Part shown: positions 32,277-43,749 of the stretch, one piece after another | How the letters are laid out: each line of letters opens with the position of its first letter | Position numbering within the stretch: the stretch's first letter is position 1 | DNA from: Siphonodentalium dalli | Lineage: Eukaryota > Mollusca > Scaphopoda > Gadilida > Siphonodentaliidae | Assembly (NCBI GenBank): GCA_032622095.1 | Contig: CP136063.1 | Location: 213,115,982 to 213,179,981, forward strand | Direction: 5' to 3' | Length of the DNA: 64,000 nt | The notes under the pieces: model-generated | What the model was told of the DNA's origin: nothing | Database searches by the model: none | Seen by the model: only the letters and a program-made list of their open reading frames with translations | Translations under genes and position numbers: made by a program

Positions 32277-32935
32277 TCGTTCAGTGCTTCCATCGTGGTG
32301 TATTGTATGTGTATGCCGTCGTGGCGGCATATTCGGTTTCCTGGTATTATAGATGCTTCAAATACGTATAATGTATTAGAACCTAATATCAGCAAACGGA
32401 AGGAGCGAACACATTTCTCGCGTCGCCTTAATGGCATGTTATATGGGTGAAGGTTCACATTCTGAGTTACAATGTATAAGTCCCTTTAATAACTGAAATA
32501 ATATATTTGAGCTCGTTACGTTTGTATAAAATAGGCATTGGAAGCATGCAGCTATGTGTGGATGGGGTCTGGCGCGAAAACGCAGTTAAAAAGCGCGCTC
32601 GTGCAGTTAAGTATGCACCAGTCATTATACTGATTATCGCCCCTGCATTACAATATCATAATTATTCTTAGACACGCCCTAGTATCTGTCACAAGACAAT
32701 GTACCTAGGCATATAACATACACAGAACCAATATTTTCTGTGCATAACTGTAATAAATTGTCGAGAGCCAGTCTAAAAGCGCGCGAACTTAAGTTCGTAC
32801 TTAAGATGGACTTAAGATTGTTTTATGAAACGCGTTCGTGAAACGGAAAAGTAACATAAGAAGTTCCACCTTAGATCTTATATTAAGTCCATCTTAAGAT
32901 AATCTTATGACATTGCTTCATGAAACAGGGCCCAG

Positions 32936-33500
32936 GGCTCACCAGTGGGTTAGAAAAGATTGTTTCATAATATGATGCCCATCCCTCGACTATTTCAGCC
33001 GGGGCTCTCAGAATATTACCATTGTGTTTAAAAACTGAATTCGAAAGAACATCGTTAGATTTTCGTTTAGCATTGAATAATTTGAAAAACGCACTCTTGT
33101 CTGCCTCAGCACATCTATCAATATCTGCGTTAACTGAATCTAAATGTTGTTTTTGAGTATTTGCGATATTCTCTGCGAAATATGCGCTTAGCCACTTTAT
33201 AACATGGTAATTCAATGCTAACCTCTCCTCTGGGGCGACCTGCGTTCAACCAAAGAGAACGATAGTATGTTAGTGTATTTCGTAAGCTGTTTAAGTGTGA
33301 GTTCCAAAATGAGTTAAGGAAGGGTTTGAATGATGTCTGATGTATGTTCATCTGTGCCGAGTTAGAGATCGCGCTTACGAGATCATTGTAATAAGTGTCT
33401 AGTAAGTGTATGTCCTCAACATCGTAATGAGGTAGTAATTTCTGTAAGTCACTTTATTAAGTTTGAATGTTTTCTCGCATTGAGGAAAATTGTTTCCATT
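32936..33500 (-). pseudogene. Decayed LINE ORF2, region between endonuclease and RT
   Basis: Overlapping - strand frames 33351-33130 and 33215-32940 read 'LTYYRSLWLNAGRPRG', 'AKRIFRREYRKY' and then 'DKSAFFKLFNAKRK', 'GNILRAPAEIVEGWASYYET'. These match the + LINE 'THRKMWITSGRP', 'QKRFFRRAHR', 'DHKAFWKSVR' and 'DIALGWQNYFAE'. One frameshift near 33170 separates them. The endonuclease domain is not seen upstream of 33500. Confidence 0.75.
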
Positions 33501-34554
33501 TGAATCGGGGTCTATCGGCCGTCAAAAACATGATTATAACAAATCGTTGATACGCCGTGTCGTCCTGCATGTGTGGTATATATACAAACTCCAAGCATGT
33601 TAATACTAAACGAATATCCGATTAGCTGCATGCATGCGAACGGCAGCATTCACGTGCGTGTGATCAAGGCATCGCGTTATCATTTATTCACGTTCTTGAG
33701 ATCGCAAATCTGAATGCTGAGATGGATGTTCAATTAATTTCAATTGAAACATATTCATAATATATATGCACACAATATTTCGAATATCTTATGGATTCAT
33801 ATTTCTGATGTCATTCGCAGTCCAATTGATCAGTCTCAGATAAACATACACACTCGAAAACTCATCAGAACTCCTTAAGTAATACGCATATTTACTGCAC
33901 AGAAACTCGGCGTTTGGTCGGATCTTCATCTGTGCCTTTCGGATCTTTCTGGACCGACAGTGGCCCCTTCATATCGCGCGGATATTGAGAACGACACGGA
34001 TTTTTAAAATTCTGTCAAACCCTATGCTTCATTGACAGATTCAACTATATACCGGCATTTGTTTTGGAAGCGTGCATGGAAGTCCAGGAACTATACTAGT
34101 GAATGGATGTTCTCGAAAATTTGAGTGAGTAAAAGCAAAAACACCATTGAACAAATTCGCCAAAAAGAAATTAATGGTCTGATCTGAGAAAACTGATTGA
34201 CAACTGGTGGATAACTACGTCTGCTTCGTGTGGTCATACACATACGATGCTCGATGTCTGTTTTACAATGAGAAACAAACATATCCCCATATCATATTCG
34301 TGAAAATGACTTTCCCATTTCCTCGGCTTTGGTCGTATCCTCGGCTTTGGCCGTACGACGTACACGGGGGTGAACACCGATCAATTCAAAAATATACATA
34401 GACTCATTCTTCTATTATATAAAATTCGAGTTCGACGACAAGTAATATGTTAAAGTGACTCACAAGTATATATCGAATGACGAAACATATATTTGTAAAC
34501 AAGCATTGCAAATAATGTTATTGGGACGAAAAGTCGCAAGACTTGTTCCGTATT

Positions 34555-34578
34555 ATGATGATGATGATGATGATGATG
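34555..34578. repeat. (ATG)n microsatellite
   Basis: About seven ATG/GAT triplets with one variant. Confidence 0.8.
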
Positions 34579-35263
34579 CTGATATGATTTATAGAACAAA
34601 CCACTATTATGATGATCGTGTCGTTATTTGTTTAAAATACGTATCAATCGACATATACGCACCCGTTCCCTCATTAAAGTCAACATATTTCGACCATTTT
34701 AGGGAACTCCGCGAATTCGGGGACCTCCACAAATAGATCTCCGCAAATAGGGACCTACTGCGAATTGTCACAACCGAAAACCCCCATTATCTATAAATAA
34801 AACGCACAGCGAACCATAGCTAGCTAGAATATCTAGGATAGTATACATCCGAGGGCGTTAATAAAAAAGTAAGCGTATTTATAAAACTATCTTTAAGGGT
34901 GGATACACACATGCATGTAATCTCTGTAAATATCGTGTATTTGGCGTTTTACATGGATCATACACACCGTGTAATATGTGTCCGCTGACAACCCAATCAT
35001 TGCGACTGTGTTTGACCACAGTGAGTTAAACTCTGAACCTCTGAAGAGCCGTTGACTGGGACAAAGTCGTCAGGCCGCTTAAAATAATTATTCGCGCGAT
35101 AACTCAAATGGTCGACGTTCTGTTTAAATCATTGTCATTCTTCTATTGATGTTAATACCAGTGATGGCCTCTTCCCCAACGCAGGAGGCTATGACCCCCA
35201 ACATGCACGAGGAGCTATATTATCCCAGAAGCTACCGAATTCACCATTGCATATTTCCTCGAC

Positions 35264-35288
35264 GGGGGGGGGGGGGGGGGGGGGGGGG
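35264..35288. repeat. Poly-G run of 25
   Basis: Uninterrupted G tract; a polymerase-slippage-prone site, so the assembled length may be uncertain. Confidence 0.85.
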
Positions 35289-35769
35289 TGTGCATGCAGC
35301 ACCCTGAGTCCTGACACCCTGCTTTATAAATATCGTAGTCATGTCTGTCGTGTCTGTTTTCTACGAGTGATTAATCTAATATGCAGCAATTTATGCTATT
35401 CATATAATTATGAACATATTATACAGCTTTAAATTTGAATGCATGGTGTTGCTGTTTGTCTTCATTCGGCGAAAGGGTTGCCTAATTACGAGTTCCCAAC
35501 TACGTCACCTTTCCTCTCTTGTGTTATACGGTTATACATGTATACGCAAAATTTACAACTATGGAATATTTAAGTAAAACATTATATTGTAATTCTTGCC
35601 CAGATAATCCCGGCTGATACATTCAATTAACTACCTTAGTTATTGTAATCTTTCGAGAACCAGCCCCTCCCCAATCATGGATTATGGTCGAAAATGTTAT
35701 AATTCAAGCTTGTGACAGTTAGGAGCTTGTTCAACCTTTGGCTTGAGAAAAAAAAAAATATATATATAT

Positions 35770-35786
35770 GGGGGGGGGGGGGGGGG
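35770..35786. repeat. Poly-G run of 17 after a TA tract
   Basis: TATATATAT followed by 17 G. Confidence 0.8.
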
Positions 35787-37269
35787 TGTCACTCTTTTAA
35801 TTTCAACGCTGTACCTGCATTATTTTTTGGCGCTATAATGAATATTTGCAATCCCAATTGAATTAATGTTATCACATGAGCTCGCTCTCAAATTATCAGA
35901 GAAATCTCAGCAAGCCGGTATCATCCTATAAAAGAATTCTGCATATTTTATTTTTGTTTTGGATGACCCTGTTTCCAAGAAATGAAAGAAACAAATCAAG
36001 TATAAAATCGACCGGCTCTAATCCACTTTTCGAAATGAATTATAACTCGTGAAAAACAGCAACATATATCAGACAAGAATTACTCATTTCGGCATCCATG
36101 AAAGAAGACATGTTTATGACTGGCCTGAAATTTCTTGATGGCAGTTTGTTTGATAATGGCTTATAACTACTCACTGGTGAAATTGACCTCTCGCGCGCAG
36201 GTGATTAATTTTGTCAATTATTGGTGTGGTCATGTAAAATACATGTATTTTACATACAGACATTACATGCATGTGTGTATCCACCCTAAAAAGGATACTA
36301 CGTTAATGTAAATTACATCATGGATTACAATATCATTTTGTGTGTATGTATTGTTATTGATATGATTTATATGCAATGGGTGCCTTGTGTATAGCATGTA
36401 TATATGTAATTGCATGTTCCAACTTAACTGCTGGCTTTGCTAATAAACAATTAACTGATATGAATCCCGTCAGGATGTTTGTCGAGATTTCAAGTGGCAG
36501 CTGAACACATTTATTCGTTGAACATTTTGGTACAGACGTGGCAAGGAAGGACCAAAAATAATTACTCATTTAAATAATTATTTGTTACTTCATCAAATAT
36601 TTTCCTTTTTTTTATTTTTTTATTATTTTTATATTGTGTTTTAATCGGAGCAATTTAGACCCTAAAGTATACGATGATAATATCATGCAGGTAAGTAATG
36701 ATTGATCACCTGATCTTACTCATTTTAACTGGCAATTTTTAAATTAGATTTTGCTGCTTGTATATATTTATTGTTTTACCATACTTCATGTTGTATTAAA
36801 ATTATAGGCTTTTTAGAGAATGTCAATGGATTCACGCTGTATAAAAGAAAATAAATAATTTAATTATTAGTCATAAGAGAGTACATGCCTTTTATAATGA
36901 TCGAAATGTCACCGTCTTGAAATTACACACGTTTTATAATTATGGCCCCGGTGGCGTTTGTTTGTGGGTGTCAGACCAGGTACATATACCACGTCTATGA
37001 GGGTAGGCGACCCCACAACTAGAACACTAGAAAGACGGGGCAAAATAAGAGTAGAGCACTGGCAGGTTGACCAGAAGTCCTGTTAGAAAGTTAAACAAGG
37101 AGATTAGCGAAAAGCTGTTTACAACATGTTTGCCATAACACGTCCCCCACACAATACCGTCTGGTGGTACAGAATTTAGTGATGAACAGATTAACTGGAA
37201 CGGGCGATATTTGGGTTATCTGTTCACAATCGGCATCGGCAACCAAAAAAAATTCGGCACACCACATAG

Positions 37270-37965
37270 GTCACCTATCTCATTCGATCATCACCAAACT
37301 TCATATGGATATTCGGGGTGACCACTAGATAGGAGCCATTAATTTGTTTCCGAATTTCATTGAAAAGCATTGCCGCCAGTGGCCATCTTGGATTTTACTC
37401 TTTGTGTGACTAAATGCCAGCTCCTCATCCGATCATCACAAAACTTCGTATGAATATTCGGGGTGACCTCTATAGATGGGAATCCTAATCGGTTAAAAAT
37501 ATGGGAATCAGCAGCCATCTTGGATTTCAAATTTGAAGCCATCCGCACACCGTAGGCTGTAGCCCGCATTTATCGGGGAAATGTTTTGAAATTTTACATG
37601 CATGTTTAGGATCATCTCTAGATGGGAGCTATCAAATTGGAACAATTCTAGATGAAAAACATGGCCGCCGGCAGCCATCATATATTTTACTCTTGACATG
37701 ATTTAATCCGTTGGCACACCCTATACATACACGATCCCTCATCCGATCATCACCAAACGTCATATGGATCTTTTGGATGACCGCTAGATGGAAGCATTAA
37801 AGTTTCCCAAATTTCATTAAAGCGGCCATGTTGGATTTTCCTCTTTGAATGAATACATCCGTTGGCATCCATGTACCCTACAGACCACTTCCCTCATCCG
37901 ATCGTAACCCAACTGCATAGTGATCTTCGTGGTGACCACTAGATGGGAGCTATCGATTTCTTTTG
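37270..37965 (+). repeat. Diverged tandem repeat, about five units of 145-157 bp
   Basis: CCGATCATCACCAAACTTCA-type landmarks at about 37285, 37431, 37588 (degenerate), 37743 and 37898. Each is followed about 30-40 nt later by GACC(A/G)CTAGATGGGAGC and, in most units, by GCCATCTTGGATTTTACTCT. Strongly diverged, so old. Confidence 0.65.
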
Positions 37966-38740
37966 AATTTATTTGGAAATTCAAACATTTCAACTGACCT
38001 CATTCCTAATCAATCCATTGACTGTCACACATGAAATTACCCCGTTCAAGTTAAGTTCCGACAGGGTGCGATGTGTATTTCCTACATCATTAGGATTTCC
38101 CCCAATCTATTTCTGTTCACTTTCTGTGATTTTCTGTGAGAACTTTTCAGTTCGGCATAAATAAAAATGACATTTTCTCCATTCCTGTCAGTTATATTCT
38201 GTTAATCATCAGTATGAGCGAGAAAAGACATAATGCAAAACACCAATCGGGAAAAGAGACAAATTAGTCTTTGGTTTTGCTGCGTAAACATTCACTGAAT
38301 ACGTGCCCTTCGTGATTTATATTAAAAACCGAAATTAAAAATTAAATTTACGAGTTTTTAAATATTGTTTTTTAAATCAAAATTTTTCAATTATCAAAAT
38401 ATATATAGACAACGTAAACGCTCTTTATCGTTTCGAAATTTTATATACGGATTTCAGAATCCGTAGATCGGATATTGTTTCGATCTCATGTTATACACAT
38501 ATAACACTATATCTTGCACTCATTAAATTCAATACACGTATTTGTGGAAAACTACAGAGCAAATAATTTAATCTAAAAGAAAAAAACTAAAAAATTAATT
38601 GTTTTTTAATAAAAAAAATGTCGAAGGATAAAAATGTGGCAAACCGCACTTAGACTGATGTATGACAGTGAAATGTATAGAGCGTGCAGCCACTGTTTAA
38701 CTATTGACCTCGCACCTAACGATTGTGGGTAGATATGGCC
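37966..38740. other. Unassigned AT-rich stretch
   Basis: One lone AACGCTCTTTAT at 38417-38428; nothing else recognised. Confidence 0.4.
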
Positions 38741-38744
38741 TTAA

Positions 38745-39125
38745 TTGACTCCATAAATATTCTGATTGAATGACGACGAACTGTTTTCAAATACACATGA
38801 TCGTGTATTAATTATTAATATAGGTAAACTGTTAGCTGGGTCGATACAGAGGGCAATATGACGCGGCTTCCAAGAGTTTCTCACCCTTGACTGCACACTC
38901 AAAGCACAACGCGACCACAAGAAGTGACGAAGACGTGCGAATATGTTCACACAATTACGTTTATGACTATGTATATCTCAAATGTCGCTGCTATCTTGGC
39001 AACAATATACAATGGGAATTGTATAATTGTGGAACCATCCACTGTGGACATTTTATGTCAATAGAGAATACTCTTGCTCAATGTGTTATTCTCATATATG
39101 CTATACCCAAAAATGGGCATCACAT
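38745..39125 (+). pseudogene. Partial duplicate of the exon-1 region of the PAN/lectin gene, PAN coding part deleted
   Basis: Aligns with 43545-44115: ATAAATATTC.GATTGAA, 'GACGTGCGAATATGTTCACAC', then an ATG (38963) opening MTMYIS..AAILATIYN.NC, close to the signal-peptide start of the downstream gene (MTMYISIFAPILATLYNVNC). The roughly 230 bp that encode the cysteine module and the splice donor in the intact gene are absent. Similarity resumes with GCTCAATGTGTTATTCTC and CCCAAAAATGGGCATCAC, which match intronic sequence after the real exon. The remaining frame closes after 33 codons (stop at 39062-39064). Confidence 0.75.
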
Positions 39126-39312
39126 ATATATACCCCCCCCCCCGGATGTGAGGGGTGGGGTACTGGGGTTATAGGGGTTATTTTGGGTGGGTCACCTACC
39201 AAAACCATCAAATTGGCCGAAATCCTTACCGTTCTCGAAAATGGTCCATACCACATTTTCACCCCCTCAGGGTGGTACCCAGTACCCACCCGGAGGGTTA
39301 GGGCTGGGGCGT
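39126..39312 (+). repeat. C/G-rich repeat
   Basis: A C10 run, GGGGTGGGGTACTGGGGTTA, GGGTGGGTCACC, and GGGTGGTACCCAGTACCCACC. It resembles the G-rich family elsewhere but lacks a long poly-G. Confidence 0.45.
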
Positions 39313-40484
39313 TTCTAGTGGGTATTTGGGCGGACCACAAAGCCATGCCTCAAACTTACCGAAAGACATTTTTGTGAATAAGGAATCAGTTCCAAAAGTC
39401 ATGTTCGTGTCGAACGTGTCAAACTGATCAGTCCGATCCCTCCATGCTCTCAGTCGCCAAAGCGACCTCCGAACGAGCGAATCGCCAAAGAAACATCCTA
39501 TATAGCAATAAATTACCCATCACACTGGCGTATATTGTGTATCTCATAAGTACCGACATCGCCGCCCCGAATTCCACTGAGACTGTCTGTATGTAGATAA
39601 ACTGCACATGGATATTGGGTGACAAACGCCCGAGCATAAACGCCTCCCCCAATTCAAAAGAAACACTCCCACATACGCGAGAAAAATCGACCGAATAATA
39701 AAACCCACCAAACTAGGTTTCAGTAAAACCTGGGGTAGGGTGGTTTTACTTTGATGTTTTTTCAAAGTATATTTAAAAGTATCTTTTCTAGACGAGAAGT
39801 ATGCTACGGATAAATCAGACGTAGATAATCGTCCCCTGGTCGATATATCGCCAATTCACCACAAAAATAGCGATATTATCATAACATTATCACGCCAATA
39901 AAACCTAGTTTTAATTGAGATCGAATTCCAAAAACTAAAACTGAGTTTGTCACAAACTTGGGTGTAACTACACTAAAACCTAGTTTTAGTCCCGTAAAAC
40001 CTAGTTACTATTAAACTAGAGTAAAACCAGGTCTAAATTCAAACCTAGTCTAAACCAGAAATGCCGATTCGGACCATAGCCCTTATTTCGTTTTATGGCG
40101 CGGGCCAAAGTGAAAACACACGTTAAAAAGGTCGTACACGTGCAAAGTAGTGAGTTGGCTTATCTGTGTGATTGTCCGCAAACAAATCTGCTTAGAATTG
40201 CCTCGATAATGTGACTAAAGCGCTCTAATTTTCATCACATTATCGACTCAAAATGAGGCGATACTAAGCAGATTATCTACCTAAAACAAATTATATTATA
40301 AGCAGAGAATGTGTGGGTTTTCGGGAGAACAGGCCGCGCAATCATACTATGCATACTATACATACTGACGAAGTCTATGAGCATTATGTAACCCAAAAAG
40401 ACGCATTGAGGTAATACAAAATACAACTGTAAATATGGTGTTTGGGTCCCAAACAATAAACCGCTATTTTGCGCGACATGGAAC

Positions 40485-40538
40485 AAAAAGAGCGTTCCGT
40501 AGTAGTCTATTCCTGATATGGTATCAATAAAGAGCGTT
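40485..40538 (+). repeat. AATAAAGAGCGTT dimer module, best-kept copy
   Basis: AAAAAGAGCGTT 40485-40496, CTATTCCTGATATGG 40507-40521 and AATAAAGAGCGTT 40526-40538. Confidence 0.75.
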
Positions 40539-41702
40539 TGTCTGACTTCTGGCGAAAAGTTGAAAACGGCGGAACAATGACTGTGACTTTGGCAAGTGTT
40601 TTTCGGTATATCAATAGTTCCTTTATTTATCGACCTATCGTATCCGTCGTTCCAATTACGAAGAAAAAAATTGGGTGTTCGAATGAGCCATGTCCGTTTA
40701 ATAGAGAAGACAGAATAAAGACCACAAATACATCATTGATTGCGAATTCAACTCTCGCGATTCAGACTAAGAGAAGATGACGATATAATCTGAAGATTGC
40801 GATCGAGAAGTTCATATAGCTATGTTAGATGTATGGAATATCACAGATGAACAAAGAGCAAACTGTGGGAAACAATATCTTAGGTAGCAATACACGATTT
40901 CTGGTCATTTTCAACATTTTGAGGGGTGTACTTACTACAATCTTCTGCTGCACCATGGTCATTGATAAACAGCACATGAGTGTTTGGTTAAAAGATACAG
41001 AAATGGTCAGATCATAATCCGTCAGTCTTTTGACAGGAATTGTTGAATTATCTCCCTTAGACTGACTAAGTAAAAAATCTTCATTTGAACCATTTTTTTT
41101 TTGCCGAAATTGGCCGTCTTCGGTCCCAAAGCTAACCATGACACAGCGAATGTCAGTCTATAATCCCATTATGAGCTGATAGAGCCTAGATATATTAAAA
41201 AAATGAAAACAAAAGTTATTGTATCAATTTTGAAAGTTTGCCTTCGAAGTGCAGAAGACTGTTTTCAAGGGAGATAAATCGAGCTCTTTTCCGGTGGAGT
41301 AACACATAGAGCTGACCGACATCAGATTCCAAAAATATACTTCGTATTCAAACATCATCCCATTTTGTATACTACGGTACCTTTATAAAATAATTAAACC
41401 ATCAAACCATTACTCCCAGAAATAACAGAGGCCAAACTGACAATATTGTTCAGCCCTCCTACAAACCCATTGAATAGTGTATTGCTACCTTAGAACTAAT
41501 ACTGACAAACGAAATGAGGCGACTCTAAGCAGATTATCTACATAAAACAAGTTCTATTATAAGTAGAGAACGTGTGGATTTTCAGGAGAACAGGCTGCGC
41601 ATACTATGCATACTATGCATTGACGTGTGATAGAAAGTCAGTCGGGGTTGTGTCTTCATTGCGTGCCACGGATATATATGTATAATTGCACAGAACAAAC
41701 TA

Positions 41703-41895
41703 CAGTAATGCTCTAAGTAATCGACTTCTTAACCACAGCAGAATTATGGGTAACTTTTCAGGATTTAGTCGGAAATATGGCTTGTTGCCATTCATCGGAC
41801 AGCTCTCGGGCAACAAGCCATATTTCCGACTAAATCCTGAAAAGTTACCCATAATTCTGCTGTGGTTAAGAAGTCGATTACTTAGAGCATTACTG
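41703..41895. mobile_element. Palindromic CAGTAATG MITE, 193 bp, TA target
   Basis: Arms of more than 80 bp (CAGTAATGCTCTAAGTAATC... and its reverse complement) pair almost perfectly around TTCATCGGACAGCTCTCG. It is flanked by TA on both sides (41701-41702 and 41896-41897). Known: a TA target duplication with CAGT-type ends fits Tc1/mariner-derived MITEs. Relatives are at 19147 and 44663. Confidence 0.82.
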
Positions 41896-43166
41896 TATAT
41901 CACGGACTGTGAAACTGAATTAATCCATAACGAAAAACTACATCACAGTTCCTGTGATATCAGATCATGTCATGATCGGTAACAGATAGCTATCAATCAC
42001 TTATTATATCGTTATTATATTGTCAGCCCATAATGGACTTTTAATAAGTTATGAGTGGATAATGGCACTAAACACTCTAATTTTTTAGTTCGTTATGGAC
42101 TAACAATAGATACTTTTCGCATCCTTACAATTACGATTACGAATACGGATGGCTATTGGTAGTCGTAAAATATATCCGAAAGGACAAAAAGTCCTTTCGC
42201 AAAACGACTACGGATAATAGTTTTGACGAACCAATTTTACAACTCAAAGCGCATGTTTGGTACACAGTCCCATCAAACTTCCCTTGTCGTTTCATTTCCA
42301 ACAATACGATAATCATGATATGTTTATTGTCAATACTATGATCAGTCACAACGTAGACCCGGGATTCTCGTGATATATTGTTGCAATATACAGGTATAAA
42401 TGCCAGGTCATATGTGGTGGAAATTCAGTTTGTTGTTATCATGGATGATTTGATAGACGTAATGCTAATGGGAAGAGGTTTCTAGATTTGGATCTGACAT
42501 CAACCACGACGCCATAATTTCAAGCCCCTTCAAGTCCGCGATTTAGATTTCACAGGCCTATCATCTCTTTGGATTTATGAATTGCGACAAACGGTTGATG
42601 TGCTCTCTGATGGGCATCACTTATGATTTGTTCCTATCAAATCGAACCGAAGTCGACGCGATGTTTCACCATGCTGAGACGTTTTCTCTACCCAAATAGA
42701 TTCTTTTGTTGCGACTGGCTTCATTGAGTACTTCTAGCTTGACGATTACTGCGAGGCTTTGTGTCGTCTACACCCGCCGATGCTTATCCGTTGTGAATAG
42801 CGATCTTATTTCGCGGGAAGCTCGTGATTCACGACGACGAGTAGTGATTGCCAATCTAAACAGCATACCGAGGTCGTAGCTCAATATAACTGGACGGTTT
42901 ACATGAGATATATTGACCAGTCTGAGTAAATTTATATATTGCAGAAAATAAATTTCAGGTGTTATTTGAGTTTATTAAAAACTATGAAATCGTTACCGTT
43001 CTCGCGGATAGTAAAATATGACAACGATTAGAAAGTACGCGAATGTTGGTGACATGGTACCCTGTCCGTATACGCAATCGTAAACGTGAGTTTTGCGAAC
43101 GTCTCTAATATGGCAACTCTACGACGATTATGAACCTAAGACAAATTTTATTACAACGTGCTGATT

Positions 43167-43510
43167 TCAAGAGAACAGGCTGTTTGAGTACTCCACAATG
43201 CTGTCAATATCAAGAGAACAGGCTGTTTGAGTACTCCACAATGCTGTCAATATCAAGAGAACAGGCTGTTTGAGTACTCCACAATGCTGTCAATATCAAG
43301 AGAACAGGCTGTTTGAGTACTCCACAATGCTGTCAATATCAAGAGAACAGGCTGTTTGAGTACTCCACAATGCTGTCAATATCAAGAGAACAGGCTGTTT
43401 GAGTACTCCACAATGCTGTCAATATCAAGAGAACAGGCTGTTTGAGTACTCCACAATGCTGTCAATATCAAGAGAACAGGCTGTTTGAGTACTCCACAGT
43501 GCTATCAATT
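43167..43510 (+). repeat. Tandem array, eight copies of a 43-bp unit
   Basis: The unit starts TCAAGAGAACAGGCTGTTTG and ends CACAATGCTGTCAATA. The period is exactly 43; copies 1-7 are essentially identical and the eighth has a few changes (ACAGTGCTATCAATT). There are no unique spacers. It ends about 240 bp before the start codon of the PAN/lectin gene. Similar single 'GAGAACAGGC(T/C)G' pieces occur near 7503, 40327 and 41584. Confidence 0.92.
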
Positions 43511-43749
43511 GGAATTGTGGATACCTGATGCTGGCCATTAATGAGCATAAATATTCCGATTGAAATGCGACATTTTTTCACTCCCGATGGTGTATCAATA
43601 TTTAATGTTTTATTTATTGATGCATGTTAGCTCGGTCGATAATATATGATAATATGAAGCGGATCTATAGAATTTCTCATCCTCGATTCCACATTCAATC
43701 AAAGCCAGCAGTGAGGAGGACGTGCGGATATGTGCACACAATTACTCTC

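Larger units (their letters stand above)
30729..32932. mobile_element. 2.2-kb Harbinger-like non-autonomous DNA transposon
   Basis: Ends GGCCCTGTTTCATGAAG... and its reverse complement ...TTCATGAAACAGGGCC, flanked by CAG on both sides (30726-30728 and 32933-32935). Subterminal regions (about 150 bp each side) are rich in CTTAAGAT, CATAAG and TTTCATGAA/TTCACGAA motifs in both orientations. Known: PIF/Harbinger elements have 3-bp target duplications. No transposase frame is visible, so it is non-autonomous. It splits the decayed LINE between 30728 and 32936. Inside it lie the 84-bp hairpin at 31841 and an AATAAAGAGCGTT module; 30900-31800 is otherwise unassigned. Confidence 0.65.
33501..37269. 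other. Unassigned AT-rich stretch
   Basis: No gene supported. It contains an (ATG)n microsatellite at 34555-34578 and poly-G runs at 35264-35288 and 35770-35786; the rest shows nothing recognised. Confidence 0.4.
39313..43166. other. Repeat-rich stretch upstream of the PAN/lectin gene
   Basis: No gene supported. Contents: a cluster of 'AAAACCTAGTTTTA'-like motifs (39700-40060) ending in GCCGATTCGG; an imperfect foldback (40180-40275, TGCTTAG...CTAAGCA with inner CGATAATGTGA/TCACATTATCG) whose flank recurs at 41518-41610; an AATAAAGAGCGTT module; and the palindromic MITE at 41703. 41900-43160 shows nothing recognised. Confidence 0.45.

Noticed and set aside
43167-43510. Possible CRISPR-like array
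   Set aside because: The 43-bp units are contiguous with no unique spacers, and the context is a eukaryotic gene.
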